DNA of 64,000 nt from Begonia masoniana (lineage: Eukaryota > Streptophyta > Magnoliopsida > Cucurbitales > Begoniaceae). A program made the translations under genes and the position numbers. The DNA lies in assembly GCA_022432975.1 (NCBI GenBank), contig CM039509.1, forward strand, positions 40,272,209 to 40,336,208, read 5' to 3'. Positions 10,836 to 22,262 of the stretch are shown here, in pieces (the first letter of the stretch is position 1; every line of letters starts with the position of its first letter). A model generated the notes under the pieces. It had not been told where the DNA came from. It searched no databases and was given only the letters and a program-made list of their open reading frames with translations.

Positions 10836-12369
10836 CACCCCCAAACTTGAATGAAAGCTTGTCCTCAAGCGAACAAACATGTAATTCAGTTAAAACAAAG
10901 AGACAGTCTTAATCACATATAAAATGCTCAATGTAATATAATGGTAAAACAATCTGAATCAAAGTTTTTGGTAAATCGTCTCAGATTGAAAAATTCATAC
11001 TAAAAACACCAAGTTTAACACTTTGTAAAAGAAATAATTCATAGTAGCGCATTGACAAAAGTTTACAGAGAAATCTTCGTGTGTGTGTGTGTTCATTCTC
11101 ATTCTCTTCTAATTGTTGGTTCAACTAATGTAGCTACAGGTAAGGGCATCATTCTCATTTCACTCGGTTTCACTCCATTCACTCTAATCGTTCACCAGCT
11201 TTGCCCACTATCCAACTAATAGCAAATATCCATAAATCAAAACAAAAGTCATTAGGTCTTCACAAGCTTATAATGAAAGGCCGGGTTAAAGGGTAGGAAT
11301 TTTATGGATTCAAACGAATATCTAGAGCACCACTCATTCCTCCTTATTTCATTCAATCAAAAATTTCTTCCATTCACTTACTCACTTGTTGAACTCACTC
11401 AAACTTTCTTCTAATTGCTCACCCCCAAACTTGATTCATTCAATATCACCCAACTCAACTCCTTTGTCATTATTACAAAACAGAATCAATACAAACATAA
11501 TACTCACGGAAAATAAAAAAAACTAGAATGAAAACTAAACTGTTCAGACTTGCTTTTTCTTTTTTTTTTTTTTTTCAATTGACAAATAACGTAAACATAA
11601 CAACTTAATGTTCTAAAAAGAAACAGATGACAAAGGAGTTGTTCTTGATTTTCACCATTTCCTCCAACTTTCCCTTAATTTAGATCAATATCCCCGCGCT
11701 CAATAAATAAGATAAGAGAAATATATAAGGCTAGGCTAATTTCAGGTGACAAATGAATTGTAAATAATAGGCTCAAAAGGGTGACTATGGGTGTCATGAA
11801 ATGACACAACAAGGTAGGCTCCGAAAGCTCAAACGGTTCAAAGATGGCCTAAATCATTCTTTTATTTCTGAAAAATGTTCAATTGCATTCGAGGGTAATG
11901 AGCTAAGCTAAGAAGGATTTTTCTCTCAATGTCCTCACTATCAATGCCTTTGACTAGAGTTACACTCCCTTACCGTGTTTGTTCTCATTCACTCCCTTAC
12001 AGTATTTGGGTTTCGCTCTAAGTAGATTACACAAGTATATCACCAACAAATAGAATCAAACAAGAATAAAACGTGTTCAAATTTTTGAAGATAACTATGT
12101 AAATTCTAATCAATGCAACTAAAACAAGTCATTCTTTTACTCAGCATATCTCAAGGAGTTGAAAGCATGAACTAATCAATTAAATCATCATCGACACCTC
12201 AACCAAGATCAGAATGCATAACCATATAATCTATCAAAGTACTAAGATACGCTAAATTCACCCCCAAACTTAAAATAGACATTGTCCTCAATGTATAAAA
12301 AATATAGGGTAAAAGTCGCGTACCTCATAATGTCTTGAGCTAGTCGTGGGGATTCGGTCGAAGGAGTAA
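10836..12369 (-). other. A1 3' non-coding region with polypurine tract
   Basis: Begins with ACCCCCAAACTTG next to the 3' LTR, the usual polypurine tract form (CAAGTTTGGGGGT) on the element strand. A second CCCCCAAACTTG lies near 11426 and a similar word near 12263. No supported reading frame. Confidence 0.7.
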
Positions 12370-12910
12370 TCGAGCAGAAGAGCTTTTTTTTTTAACTAAA
12401 TAAAATAAATTAAAATGATAAAAAGAATTTAAGAATTAAGAAAACTGAATCGGACCTTATTTAAAAGAAGAAAAATAAATAAAATAAAAGAAGAAAAATA
12501 AATAAAAAGAAGATAAAATAAGAAACTAAAGAAAACTAAAAATAACCGTAAGAGAGAAAAGAATAAAATAGAATAAAATAAAATAAAATAAAATAAAAAT
12601 AAAAATAAATAAAGAAATTAATATTATTATTTAACATGAAATAAAATAATAAAAATAAAATAAAATAAAATGACTTAATTGGAAACTATTTAAAAAAAGA
12701 AAAAATAAAAAGAAAAGAAGAGAAATAAAGTAAAAAGAGAAAATAAAATGAAATAAGAAACTAAAACCGAAAAAAACAAATGAAAGTACAATGAAAACGA
12801 CAACGAAATAAAAAGGAAAACGAAACTACAACTAAGTAAAACGAAAATGAAAATAACAAAAACAAAAATAAACAAAAATAAAAATAAAGAAAAATGAATA
12901 AAGGAAAATA
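12370..12910. repeat. Purine-rich low-complexity tract
   Basis: About 540 bp of AAATAAA, AAAAGAAG and related words; on the element strand it is T-rich. It lies just downstream of the A1 coding region. The phenylalanine-rich frame it creates is not a gene. Confidence 0.9.
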
Positions 12911-12915
12911 AATAA

Positions 12916-13587
12916 CTAATGGGTTACCTCCCACAGAGTGCGTGTTTTAATGTCGTCAGCTTGACGATATGCTGCGTCATGTTGGGTCGAGATATATAAT
13001 GGAATTTGCTTTTTAACTGTACCGTCCCAATATGGTAACCTTTGTTACCCATTTACCAACTTATCATTCGCCAAAATCTTTTTGTGGTCAGGTGGTTTCT
13101 TAATAGGTGGTATGACCTGTAATGTCGATTCCCCCAGATTTTCAACGTATTGCATCTCATTCAGCTCAAGAGAGTCGCTTAGTTGACGTGAGGCTTCCAT
13201 TGTAACAGTGTTAGGGAGTTCCACCTGAAATATGTCAGCGCTAGATATTGGGTACTCCATTGACTTATACACCTTGAATGTCACCTCTTCATCCTGTACT
13301 TGCAATTTGAGCTTCCCCTTTCTAAGATCAATGACAGTACCACCTGTAGCTAAGAATGGTCGCCCTAATATTATCGGCACATTTTGATCTTCTTACATGT
13401 CAAGCACAATAAAATCGGCAGGGAATATAAATTTGTCGACCTTTACGAGCACATCTTCAATGATTCCCCTCGGGTGTTTAATAGAACGATCGGCCATCAA
13501 TAATGTAACCTCTGTCGGCTTTGCTTCGCCTAAATTGAGTTTCCGAAATATAGACAAAGGCATCAAATTAATGCTCGCCCCCAAATC
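12916..13587 (-). pseudogene. A1 aspartic protease plus short pol tail
   Basis: Minus strand, in frame with gag. The protease reads DLGASINLMPLS just after the gag stop, and VPIILGRPFLATGG lies about 65 residues on. Stops: a TGA where family members have the Cys before DLGAS, a TAA after VLDM, and a TAA after LVNG. The frame then continues QRLPYWDG and ends WEVTH at 12916. The LVNG-QRL string recalls the end of gypsy integrases, which would make this an internal deletion that removed RT to integrase; that reading is inference. Confidence 0.75.
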
Positions 13588-15357
13588 TCATAGTGCCCTG
13601 GTAGATACAGAACTGCCAATCTCGCACGGTACAGTAAAACTTCCCGGATCTTTTAATTTTTGAGGTAGTTTTTTCTGAATAATAGCACTGCATTCTTCTG
13701 TAAGAGCTATAAAACCACACTCCTCTATTTTGCGCTTGTGGGAAAGAATATCTTTCAAAAATTTAGCATAACGCGGCATTTGTTCCAAAGCTTCGGCAAA
13801 CGGAATATTAATGTGGAGCTTCTTGAAGACTTCAAGGAATTGAGAGAATTGCTTGTCAAGCTTCACATTTTTCAATCTTTGTGGAAACGGTACCAGAGTT
13901 GGGTTGGCATGAATTGGTGATGACTTTTGAACTCCATCGGCAGTGGACTCCTCATTAACAACTTTTGGCCCGTTTTTCTCTTTTTGCACTGGTTCAACTA
14001 CTGTGCCCTTTCGAGTGGTAATTGCATTACAATGCTCTATCGGATTTACTTCAGTGTTACTTGGTAGTGAGCCTTGGGGCCTGCTATTAATAATGCTCGC
14101 GAATTGACCAAGTTGATTTTCAAGACTGCGAATTTGGGCAGATTGATTTTGCATTGTAGTCCGAGTCTCGGTCATAAACTGCAAAAGGGCCGTTTCTAGA
14201 TCAATTTTCTTTTCAACTTGCTGAAATGGTCCGGGTTGAGCTGCTGGAGGTGGCTGCATAGCGTTCTGAGAATTCCTCCATGAAAAATTTGGGTGCTGCT
14301 GCCATCCAGGATTATAAGTATTAGAATTTGGATTGCCGTGACGATTAAAATTGCCCATATAGTTAGCTTGCTCTGCGGGCGCTTTTGACATGTGATTTCC
14401 CTCTTGACATTCTTCACTCAAATGCGGCCCGAGACACCACTGACATTTAACTTTCGATGAATTCCCAACACTTGCTGCCATATGAGACTCTTGTATTTGC
14501 TTAGTTAATGAGGCAACTTGTAGAGTTAGAGCTTTCAAAGCCTCGAATTCTGGAGTACCCGTTGTGCGCTTCATAATTGATCGCTCCACTGGACATTGGT
14601 CATTGTTAAGTGCTAATTCTTCTAATAAATCATAGGCTGCTTCCTCGGTTTTTCTCATTAAAGCGCCACCTGCGGCCGCGTTGACCAGAGTTTTAGTAGA
14701 TGCCGATAAGCCCACATAAAAAGTCTGAATATGCATCCATTTCGGTAATCCATGATGGGGACACCTCCTCAACATATCTTTAAAACGTGCCCATGCCTCA
14801 TATAATGTTTCCCCCTCAAATTGACTGAAATTGATTATATCATTGCGAAGCTTGGCTGTCTTCTCGAAAGGAAAGAACTTGGAAAGAAATTTCTGACATA
14901 AATCTTCCCAAGTAGTAATAGAATTAGCGGGCAAAGAGTTAAGCCAGTTCTTCGCACGATCTCGTAATGAAAATAGAAATAGCCGTAGTCTCAATGCATC
15001 ATCCCCCACATTGTGAAATTTGAAAGTGTTGCATACCTCTAAGAAATTTGCAATATGATCCTTGGGGTCTTCTGAAGGTAATCCACTGAATTGAGATTGT
15101 TGAATCATATGCAGGGTGCCCGGCTTAATTTCAAAATTTGCAGCAATGGCCGGTTTCCGAATAGCTGAGTGAATCCCGGATACCGTAGGTATAACATAGT
15201 CCAGCAAAGTCCGGTTTTCAACAACGTCCACCACTTGATCTGCCATGATGACACGCGCTGGTTGAATAAGTTCTCTTCTCTCTTTACGATTGCGTCGACA
15301 CGTACGTTCGATCTCAAGATTTAGCGGGAGAAGATTAGCGTCTCCTTCTTTACGCAT
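13588..15357 (-). CDS. A1 Athila-like gag
   Basis: Start chosen at ATG 15357 (MRKEGDANLL); a second Met lies at MADQVVDVV. About 590 codons are open. The retrotransposon gag core includes QFSGLPSEDPKDHIANFLEV, LRDRAKNWLNSLP, ITTWEDLCQKFL and HIQTFYVGL. It is followed by a CCHC-like knuckle CQWCLGPHLSEEC (CX2CX3HX4C) and a Pro/Gln/Asn-rich stretch. The open frame suggests this element was recently mobile. The capsid-type product would act in virus-like particle assembly. Confidence 0.88.
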   Translation of the reverse strand: MRKEGDANLLPLNLEIERTCRRNRKERRELIQPARVIMADQVVDVVENRTLLDYVIPTVSGIHSAIRKPAIAANFEIKPGTLHMIQQSQFSGLPSEDPKDHIANFLEVCNTFKFHNVGDDALRLRLFLFSLRDRAKNWLNSLPANSITTWEDLCQKFLSKFFPFEKTAKLRNDIINFSQFEGETLYEAWARFKDMLRRCPHHGLPKWMHIQTFYVGLSASTKTLVNAAAGGALMRKTEEAAYDLLEELALNNDQCPVERSIMKRTTGTPEFEALKALTLQVASLTKQIQESHMAASVGNSSKVKCQWCLGPHLSEECQEGNHMSKAPAEQANYMGNFNRHGNPNSNTYNPGWQQHPNFSWRNSQNAMQPPPAAQPGPFQQVEKKIDLETALLQFMTETRTTMQNQSAQIRSLENQLGQFASIINSRPQGSLPSNTEVNPIEHCNAITTRKGTVVEPVQKEKNGPKVVNEESTADGVQKSSPIHANPTLVPFPQRLKNVKLDKQFSQFLEVFKKLHINIPFAEALEQMPRYAKFLKDILSHKRKIEECGFIALTEECSAIIQKKLPQKLKDPGSFTVPCEIGSSVSTRAL

Positions 15358-15447
15358 GCACCTGAAAAGAACACGAAAATAAAAAAACAAAAATAAAAAG
15401 AATTCAAAATAAAATTAAAAATAATTAATTCGATATCAATATTGAAG

Positions 15448-15465
15448 TCCCCGGCAACGGCGCCA
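15448..15465 (-). other. A1 primer binding site (tRNA-Asp)
   Basis: Reads TGGCGCCGTTGCCGGGGA on the minus strand, complementary to the 3' end of plant tRNA-Asp, six bases from the LTR end at 15472. Confidence 0.9.
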
Positions 15466-15471
15466 AAAACT

Positions 15472-17179
15472 TGTTGTGCAAAATATTTCGCAAGTGTACG
15501 AGTCGCAACAAGTAATATAGTGATAAAATAGAGTGTCGAACCCACGAGGACTTGTAATTAATAATCGAAATAACTAATTTTAATTCTAAATTGAACACTC
15601 GTTTTTATGATTTTTAATAATTGCAATTAAAATAAATGACTAAAACAATTAAAATAAACTAAATTAAAATAGCAAAACAAATAAACTGAGATTAAATCAA
15701 ATTAATAAAAGCCTAGGTACTACGATTTCACCAAGACAATATTTATTCCAATTCTTCGCAATTATATTTATAAATATTCTTCCTATGTTGATGATCGATT
15801 TCACTAAATTCTAGCACAATCTCTCTCGAGCATTGCGTAGTTTATCTGATTAATGGGTTAACACTTCTCAGTCTCAAATCCTGCATTAATCAAATACAAA
15901 TAAATCAAGAAATCACAGTGATCACACAAATACCGTAACTATCTCTAGCCTACGTATTCATGACATTAATTTCAGTGCTCGGATATTTATCACCTCTCGG
16001 TCTCAAAACACCCCAAAAATCAAGTAAAGATTGGCCAGAAATTTACAAGCTTTAAGAACAGAAATTAAATGCGTCAACAATATTGGAAGAAATAATCATA
16101 AAATATAATTAAACGAAGAACATAAAATAAACATAGTCTGGCTACATCGTAGCCCCTAGTAGAAAAGGTTAGTTCATGATAGGTAAAATAAAAACACTAA
16201 TATTAGAATATTGCATAATCAAATAATGGAAATAAAAAGAAAAGAAAAATTATTGTGGAAAATCGCTTAATGCTTCCTGCCAAAATCGCCGACAGCGCTC
16301 AAATCTGCTCTCCAAATCGCCGAACTTCTCTCAAAGTCGCCGCACCTCCCTCAGATTCGCCTCTGCCAAAGCTCTCTGCCGCGCTCGCCAGAATCACAGA
16401 CCCCCTCCTGTTTCTTGTTTTCAAAGTCGCCCAACGCTTCACTGCTGCTCTGTTTAAATCGCCGACAGAGAATGCTTTCAATCGCCCAACGCCGAAGCTC
16501 TCAAAGTCGCCGAACGCCAGAGAATGCCCAAAATACACCGACTCCCTATCGCTTGCCTGCCCAGAATGCCTAAGACCGAATCCTTCAAGGCCGAATCCTT
16601 TTACTCTGCCGCAGCTCTTTTTCCTTTTTTCAATCAATGGATTAGATTCAGCCTTTCCTATTTTGCCGAATGCCAGATCACCGAATCGTTGCGCCTGTGA
16701 TGCTTGCCCTGTCAATAGCAGAATCCGCTGATTCTTTCCAAAATCGCTGCTTGCTGCCTTTTGGTTTTTATCCTTCTTTTCTTTTCAGTCGATGGCTTTG
16801 ATTATTTCTTTCCTTAGTTAACGGCAGAGATTAAATAATTGATCTTTCCAAATTTGAATTTATGTGGCGATTGATAGCTGGTAATGTGGCGACTGATCGC
16901 CACATTCTCTGTTTAAGTTGTCAATTTTTGTTGCTTTTGTGTTGAATAGTTTCGATCTCCAGAATGCTGAATCTCCTTCCCCAGCGCCTCTGCTTTTATT
17001 TGTTAATCTTTTCTTCCACTTGAGCTTGTTTAATGCTTTGTATTCAACCACCCTCGTATTTTATGTAAATTTTCTGCACACTTAAACCAAACTCATCAAA
17101 TATTTTCACACACATGAGAATAAACTTATCAAATCAAGAGTAAAAAGTATAAATAAGTGTGTAAAATACACACTTATCA
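15472..17179 (-). repeat. A1 5' LTR
   Basis: Matches 9127-10835 almost base for base, including the TCGCCGA-type motif cluster (about 16270-16725) and the GGCGATTGAT...GATCGCC pair near 16864-16903. Ends CACTTATCA before TSD ATTAC. Confidence 0.94.
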
Positions 17180-17679
17180 ATTACTATCATCCTCGGGTAT
17201 TTTGTGGGCATGTTGTAAAAGGTGTGGTAAGAGTTTTGTAAGGCTTTTAATTAAAACGACTTCGAAAAGTATTGGGTGTTTAGTATGAATATTTACAAAA
17301 ATGTTTTGGTAGTGAAATTTAATGTTTTGAGTTGGGGAAATTGTGTTTAATGGTGGTAGTATTTGGGAAGTTGAAAACATATATTTTCGTGTTTTGGTTT
17401 CAGGTTTCGGTTTAAAGAAATTTAGGCATTACGCCGCCCGTTTCGGTTTTAAACTATTGAACGTCGGGTTATGTTCGCTATTTTTTTTATTTAAACGTTT
17501 GAAGTTGGTTTTCTATAAAATTTACAGGATTTGAAGATTTATGTGTCGGGAGTGTATGGTAAAAATTTCGGGATTTTTGGAGGTGTTGGGCTCATAGAAA
17601 AGTGTAGAAAAGTCGGGAAGGTCAAGAAAAGTCAAAACGGGTTGTTTTGGAGCGTTTTTGGTTGGAAAAACCCGAGCCG

Positions 17680-17800
17680 GACCGATCGATCGGGCATGGG
17701 TCACGACCGATTGCGGCCGGGATCATTTTTGGTGAAAATAGCCCGAGAGGGCCCGATCGATCGGGCCCAAATCGCGACCGAACGCGATTGGGCACACACG
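17680..17800. repeat. GATCGATCG palindromes near the 3' end of S1
   Basis: ACCGATCGATCGGG at 17681 and a perfect 20 bp palindrome GGGCCCGATCGATCGGGCCC at 17749-17768, followed by CGCGACCGAACGCG and a GC-rich CGCGCG stretch to about 17870. Similar palindromes occur near the 3' ends of S2, S3 and G2 LTRs. Confidence 0.9.
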
Positions 17801-18105
17801 GGGTGTGCCCAGCGCGCACCGCGCGCGCGCGCTTTCTGGGCGCGCGCGGCGCCCAGCGCGCGCCTAGCAGCAGATTTTTTTTAAAAAAATTTTTTTATTT
17901 CGATTTCCACTTTGTTTTAACCCGACTTTTTCCGACATATTTTAAACGTATTTTGGCACGTTTTCCAACAAAAATCGAGGGTTCGAAAAACCCAAAAACC
18001 GAGTTGAAAAATTTACGAAAAATCATTTTAAACGTGGTTTAAACACGGGATTTGTTTGTATTGTGACACACCGAGCCCAGGGCGGGTTCGGGGCATTACA
18101 GCTTG

Positions 18106-18237
18106 GGTTGCTGCCATAGCTGCTTGAGCTGCCGCATTAGCTGCTTGAGCCAGCTGTTCCATCATTTTCATCATTCGATCAAGTACCATATCCCTACCAT
18201 TTCCATTTTCATTTGCATTTCCTCTACAATTGGCCAT
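18106..18237 (-). pseudogene. E1 gag N terminus
   Basis: ATG at 18237 opens MANCRGNANENGNGRD followed by MMEQLAQAANAAAQAAMAA, an alanine-rich helix common at the start of chromovirus gag. It is cut by S1 and continues at 7247 in the same frame. Confidence 0.85.
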
Positions 18238-18424
18238 AGTCTACATCACGAGGACTTTAATTTAAGAAAGCTATCTTTATATACTTGGAAATGTACTATA
18301 AAATTATCTAACATACTTTTTTATCAAAATATAACTTTTAATGCAAACTTACTTGCTGATCGACAATTTTCCAAGTACACATGAGCATACAGATCAGTTT
18401 ACAGAATCGTTTTAAAAACCTTGT

Positions 18425-18436
18425 GCTCTGATACCA
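18425..18436 (-). other. E1 primer binding site
   Basis: TGGTATCAGAGC on the minus strand (methionine tRNA type), three bases from the 5' LTR end at 18440. Confidence 0.9.
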
Positions 18437-18439
18437 AAC

Positions 18440-20096
18440 TGTAACGCCCCAAATTTAAAATCCCTAATTTGATTTTTTCAATTTGAAACCCTAATTTTAA
18501 AACCCTAAAATTTTTCCCCAAATCATTTTATCAAATTAAATTCAGCGTTAAAACTCTAATTCCATAATATTTTGAAATTCTCTTTAAATAATTAATAAAC
18601 ATTAAATGCGCGGAAGTTTAAAGTTTAAACAAAAGAATAATTAATAATTCATAAAACTTATTTAAGTAACAAAATCCAACAAAACTTATTCAAAGTTTTC
18701 GTGAAATATCTTTGAAAATTTAGACATACTAATTTACATCATTTTCTTAAAAACGTGTCATTCTTCTGTATACTCATTTGCCTCTTGAGGGTTCTCAATC
18801 ATAGCCATTTCTTCCTCAGATAAATATTCACCTACATCACAATTTACAAAACTGTGAGATCAGTAAGTGAGAATACGTGCAGTTGTAAAATATGTACTTT
18901 TACCGAATCCTGTTAACTGTTACATACTGGTTGGAACTCATTCCTGAACCATCTTTTAAGACTTGGCCACCATAGCTTCGTCATCTTTTACTTTTATTTT
19001 TACTTTTAACGTTCAAGCTCACCATCTCAATGTGGCTTTTGCTATCATGTAATTGCCGTCAATTCCATCATTTTCATATACATGTAAATGTCCTAAAAAT
19101 TTTATCTTTTAAATTATTCTATAACAATGCCTAAATATGAGTGCTCACATATCAAATCGTGTAATAAAATATTTATACGAAAATAACATAAATTTATTGT
19201 GATGTAGGGCCATAGCAAAAACGTTGGAAAATGTGTACTTTCGCTTACCTGGATTCCGAGTGAATAGGGCTATCGGGATTTTCTGAAATTTCAAATAATT
19301 TCCTGCCTAAAAATTATCGATTCGGACAACTTTTGGAAATTTTCTACCTAAATAAAATGTCCATATAAATTTCTCACTTTAATACACCAATTTCACAAGA
19401 ATTTAGGTAGAAATTCCTTGCTGGTAAAATCGTAGATCGGTTCAGGTCAAAATTTGAGTCGGGTCAAAATTTGGATCGGTTCGGGTTCGGGTCCGTTCAG
19501 ATGAACAGTGTCGATCGAGTGAATAGTGCCAGTTTGGTTCGATTTTACTATTCTGGTCCGGTTCGGTTTGGGCTACAAAGAACCGGTTTGGGCTTTTAAA
19601 GAAAACTCGGTTAAGTTTTTAAATTAAAAACTGAACCTTCTCTTTTTCTTCCTCCCCCTTATTCTTCTTCATCCGATGGCAGAAAGCAGAGGGAAAGGGA
19701 GAGAGAGAGAGAGAGCGTGGCCGAGGGAGCCGAACGCCGAGCGAGAGGGATAGAAGGGTTTGACAGAGGAGGTTCTTCGCCGGAGGGGCTACGTCCGTGC
19801 GGAATATAACCGGAGAGAATTTCAGCCGAGAGAGATTTTTCATCTGCGAGAGATCTTCAGCGTGGAGTTTTCGGCAAGGTAAGAGCTTCGATCTTTTTGG
19901 TGTGTTTTCTCCTTCCTTGAGCTTCTGTATTTATAGGGAATGATTTCAGTTCCTTGTCAAAACCATCGACCGATTTTGTCAAAATCATCGGCTGAAATTT
20001 CCACTTCGTCTGCTAAATTTTCAAAATTCTTCAGCTGGAAGCAAATCCTTCCTTCCTTTGTCAAAAACGTTGATTGCACGTTTTTGATATGTTACA
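18440..20096 (-). repeat. E1 5' LTR (1657 bp)
   Basis: Partner of 1231-2930. It differs by substitutions and indels, including fewer CTTTTA units and a shorter GA tract (about 19689-19715). The TATA word is kept at 19927-19936. Followed by TSD TGATC. Confidence 0.92.
18832..19248 (-). other. Predicted structured intron in E1 5' LTR
   Basis: Donor CCAG|GTAAGCG at 19248, acceptor GATGTAG|GTGAA at 18832. CCTACATCACAAT (19196-19208 on the minus strand) is perfectly complementary to ATTGTGATGTAGG (18831-18843). The partner LTR has one G-U pair here, so pairing survived divergence. Confidence 0.55.
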
Positions 20097-20101
20097 TGAT
20101 C

Positions 20102-21263
20102 AGACCTAACCGTACTCAGATATTATTGAAGGTCTTCTCATCTAAGAGTTTTGTGAAGATATCAGCTAATTGATCGGAAGAATTCACAAAATTCAAAGTG
20201 ATATCTCCTTTTTGTACATGATCTCTTAAAAAATGATATCTGATTACGATATGTTTGGTTCTTGAGTGTTGGATAGGATTATTTAAAATGTTAATTGCAC
20301 TAGTATTATCACATCTAATAGGTATTCTATCATAGAATAGATTATAGTCTTCTAAAGTTTGCTTCATCCAAAGCATTTGAGCACAACAAATTCCGGCGGT
20401 GATATATTCGCTTTCGGCTGTTGAAAAAGCTACGGAATTTTGTTTCTTTAAGAACCAAGACACAAGAGACTCACCTAGAAATTGGCACATTCCACCAGTG
20501 CTTTTTCTATCAACAAGACTTCCGGCATAATCGAAATCGGAATATCCTATTAGATCAAAAGAAGTACTCTTTGGATACCATAATTCTAAATCATAGGTGC
20601 CACTTAGATATTTGAATATCCTCTTAACCGCATTTAAGTGAGTTTCCATTGTAGAAGCTTGAAACCTAGCACATAAGCACACACTAAATAGGATATCCGG
20701 CCTACTAGCCGTTAGGTATAATAGAGAACCAATCATACCTCTATATATCTTAATATCCACACTTATCCTATTTTCATTTTTATCTAATTTTGTAGTTGTG
20801 CTCATGGGAGTTCTAGATGGTTTGGAAGAATTCAATCCAAATTTCTTTAAGAGATATTTGATATACTCTTCTTGATTAAAAAATATATCATCGGTAGTTT
20901 GCTTTATTTGTAATCTTAAGAAGAATTTTAACTCCCCCATCATACTCATTTCAAATTCACTTTGCATTAGATATGCAAATTCATTACAAAGTGAGACATT
21001 TGTTGATCCAAATATAATATCATCCATATATACTTGCATAATGAGCAAATCATCCCCTTTTTGCATGATAAACAATGTTGAATCAATATTACCCTTTTTA
21101 AAGTTCCTTTCTATAAGAAAATTCTTCAACCTATCATACCAAGCTCTAGGGGCTTGCTTAAGTTCATATAAAACTTTCTTGAGCTTGTATACATGGTCAA
21201 GTTTGTAATAGGTTTCAAATCCTAAAGGTTTCTCAACATAAACTTCTTCCAAAATATAACCAT
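20102..21263 (-). pseudogene. SIRE element reverse transcriptase and RNase H
   Basis: Minus strand, 378 open codons (20116-21252). RT text: KKVLYELKQAPRAWYDRL, catalytic QVYMDDIIFGSTN, EFEMSMMGELKFFL, then SRPDILFSV. RNase H: YSDFDYAGSLVDRKSTGG, STAESEYITAG and RTKHIVIRYHFLRD, ending FTKLLDEKTFNNI. A TGA follows; the frame would resume and end in the sequence left of E1 (IRIEKS*). E1 is inserted a few codons before the natural end. Confidence 0.92.
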
Positions 21264-22262
21264 TTAAAAATGCACTCTTAACATCCTTTTAGAAGAGAGT
21301 GAAGTTTTTGTAACAAGCAAATGCTAAGAGCATCCTAATAGATTCTAGTATAGCTACGGGAGCAAAGGTTTCTTCAAAGTCTATTCTTTCTTCTGGTTGT
21401 ACTCATTGGCAAACCAATCTAGCTTTATTCCTTACGATAATTCTATTTCGTCCATCTTGTTTTTTAAACACTCATTTTGTTCCTATAATGGGATGGTTTT
21501 AAGGTCTTGGAACAAGTTCCCATACATTGTTCCGTTTGAATTGGTTTGGCTCTTCTTGCATGGCTACAATCCAATTTTCGTCCAATTCAGCTTCCTCAAA
21601 TTTCTTTGGTTATATTTGAGAGATAAAAGCTATATTTGCACATATATTTCTAAGGGAGGCTCTAGTTTTGACTCCTAAGGAAGGATCACCTAGAACTTCA
21701 TCTAAGGGATGACTTTTGCCAAATTTCCAATCTCTAGGAAGAGCATCATTTGCATCCTTGATTGGAACAATTTCTAGAGATTTTAATGGAGGATCTAGGA
21801 GGTTTTCTCCTTGAATGGTTTCAACTTGGTTACCTAGGGAGAGAGAATCTATTTACATTTCTAAACCATCATCAATTTCCACATTTATTGTGGGTTGAAG
21901 AGTCTCATCAAAATTGACATGCATGGATTCTTGTACAACTAGTGTCCTTTTGTTGAAAACCTCTATATGCTTTACTAGATAATGAATATCCAAGGAATAT
22001 TCCAAGATCAGTCTTGGAATCAAATTTTTCCAAATTGTCCTTGGTGTTGAGAATGAAACATTTACAACCAAAGACTCTAAAATACTTAACATTAGGAATT
22101 TTATCATTCCAAAGTTCATAGGGGGTTTTCTCAAGGATAGGTCTTATGGAGACCCGGTTTAGCACATAGCGAGTCATAGCTATGGCTTCCGCCCAAAATA
22201 TTTTGGAAGAGAGTTTTCATTGAGTATTGTTCTAGCGAGCTCTTGATGTGACGTTTTTATTG
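21264..22262 (-). pseudogene. SIRE integrase end to RT start, left contig copy
   Basis: Minus strand. Pieces include ELARTILNENSLPKYFWAEA, MTRYVLNRVSIRP, FRVFGCKCFILNT and, nearer RT, FEETFAPVAILESIRML and DVKSAFLNGYI. It is broken by stops and many one-base indels. The upstream end joins a G2 LTR at about 22263. The whole stretch repeats at 26687-27683. Confidence 0.85.

Larger units (their letters stand above)
9127..17179 (-). mobile_element. Non-autonomous Athila-like element A1 (gag-protease only)
   Basis: Two 1.7 kb LTRs (9127-10835 and 15472-17179) flanked by TSD ATTAC (9122-9126 and 17180-17184). The PBS matches tRNA-Asp. The internal region encodes gag and protease but no RT, RNase H or integrase core. 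The LTR pair is very similar by eye, with scattered single changes, so insertion looks recent compared with its S1 and E1 hosts. It resembles elements that depend on a partner's polymerase. Confidence 0.92.
7253..18100 (+). mobile_element. Solo LTR S1 of a chromovirus, interrupted by A1
   Basis: Starts TGTAACACCCGAG (7253) and ends GGTTCGGGGCATTACA (18100), with TSD GCTTG at 7248-7252 and 18101-18105 inside E1 gag. The halves 7253-9126 and 17185-18100 together match one LTR of the S5 family (56237-58608), with no internal region, so it is a solo LTR of about 2.8 kb. It holds two predicted introns, tandem repeats and, near its 3' end, GATCGATCG palindromes. Confidence 0.92.
1231..20096 (-). 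mobile_element. Ty3/gypsy chromovirus E1 (Tekay/Del-like), inserted in the SIRE element
   Basis: Bounded by LTRs at 1231-2930 and 18440-20096 and flanked by the 5 bp TSD TGATC (1226-1230 and 20097-20101). On the minus strand the order is 5' LTR, PBS TGGTATCAGAGC, gag, protease, RT, RNase H, integrase with a C-terminal chromodomain, polypurine-like tract, 3' LTR. Without the nested S1/A1 block it is about 8 kb. The coding region has at least eight stops or frameshifts, so it is dead, but both LTRs and the TSD are intact. Confidence 0.93.

Noticed and set aside
12690..12875. Phe-rich small membrane protein
   Set aside because: Low-complexity T-rich strand downstream of A1 gag-protease.
17531..18042. 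Plus and minus frames of 60-131 codons across the GC-rich S1 end
   Set aside because: All overlap palindromic GATCGATCG and CGCGCG sequence in a non-coding LTR; no family resemblance.
20421..20615. Small plus-strand frame inside SIRE RNase H
   Set aside because: Shadow of the conserved minus-strand RNase H frame.
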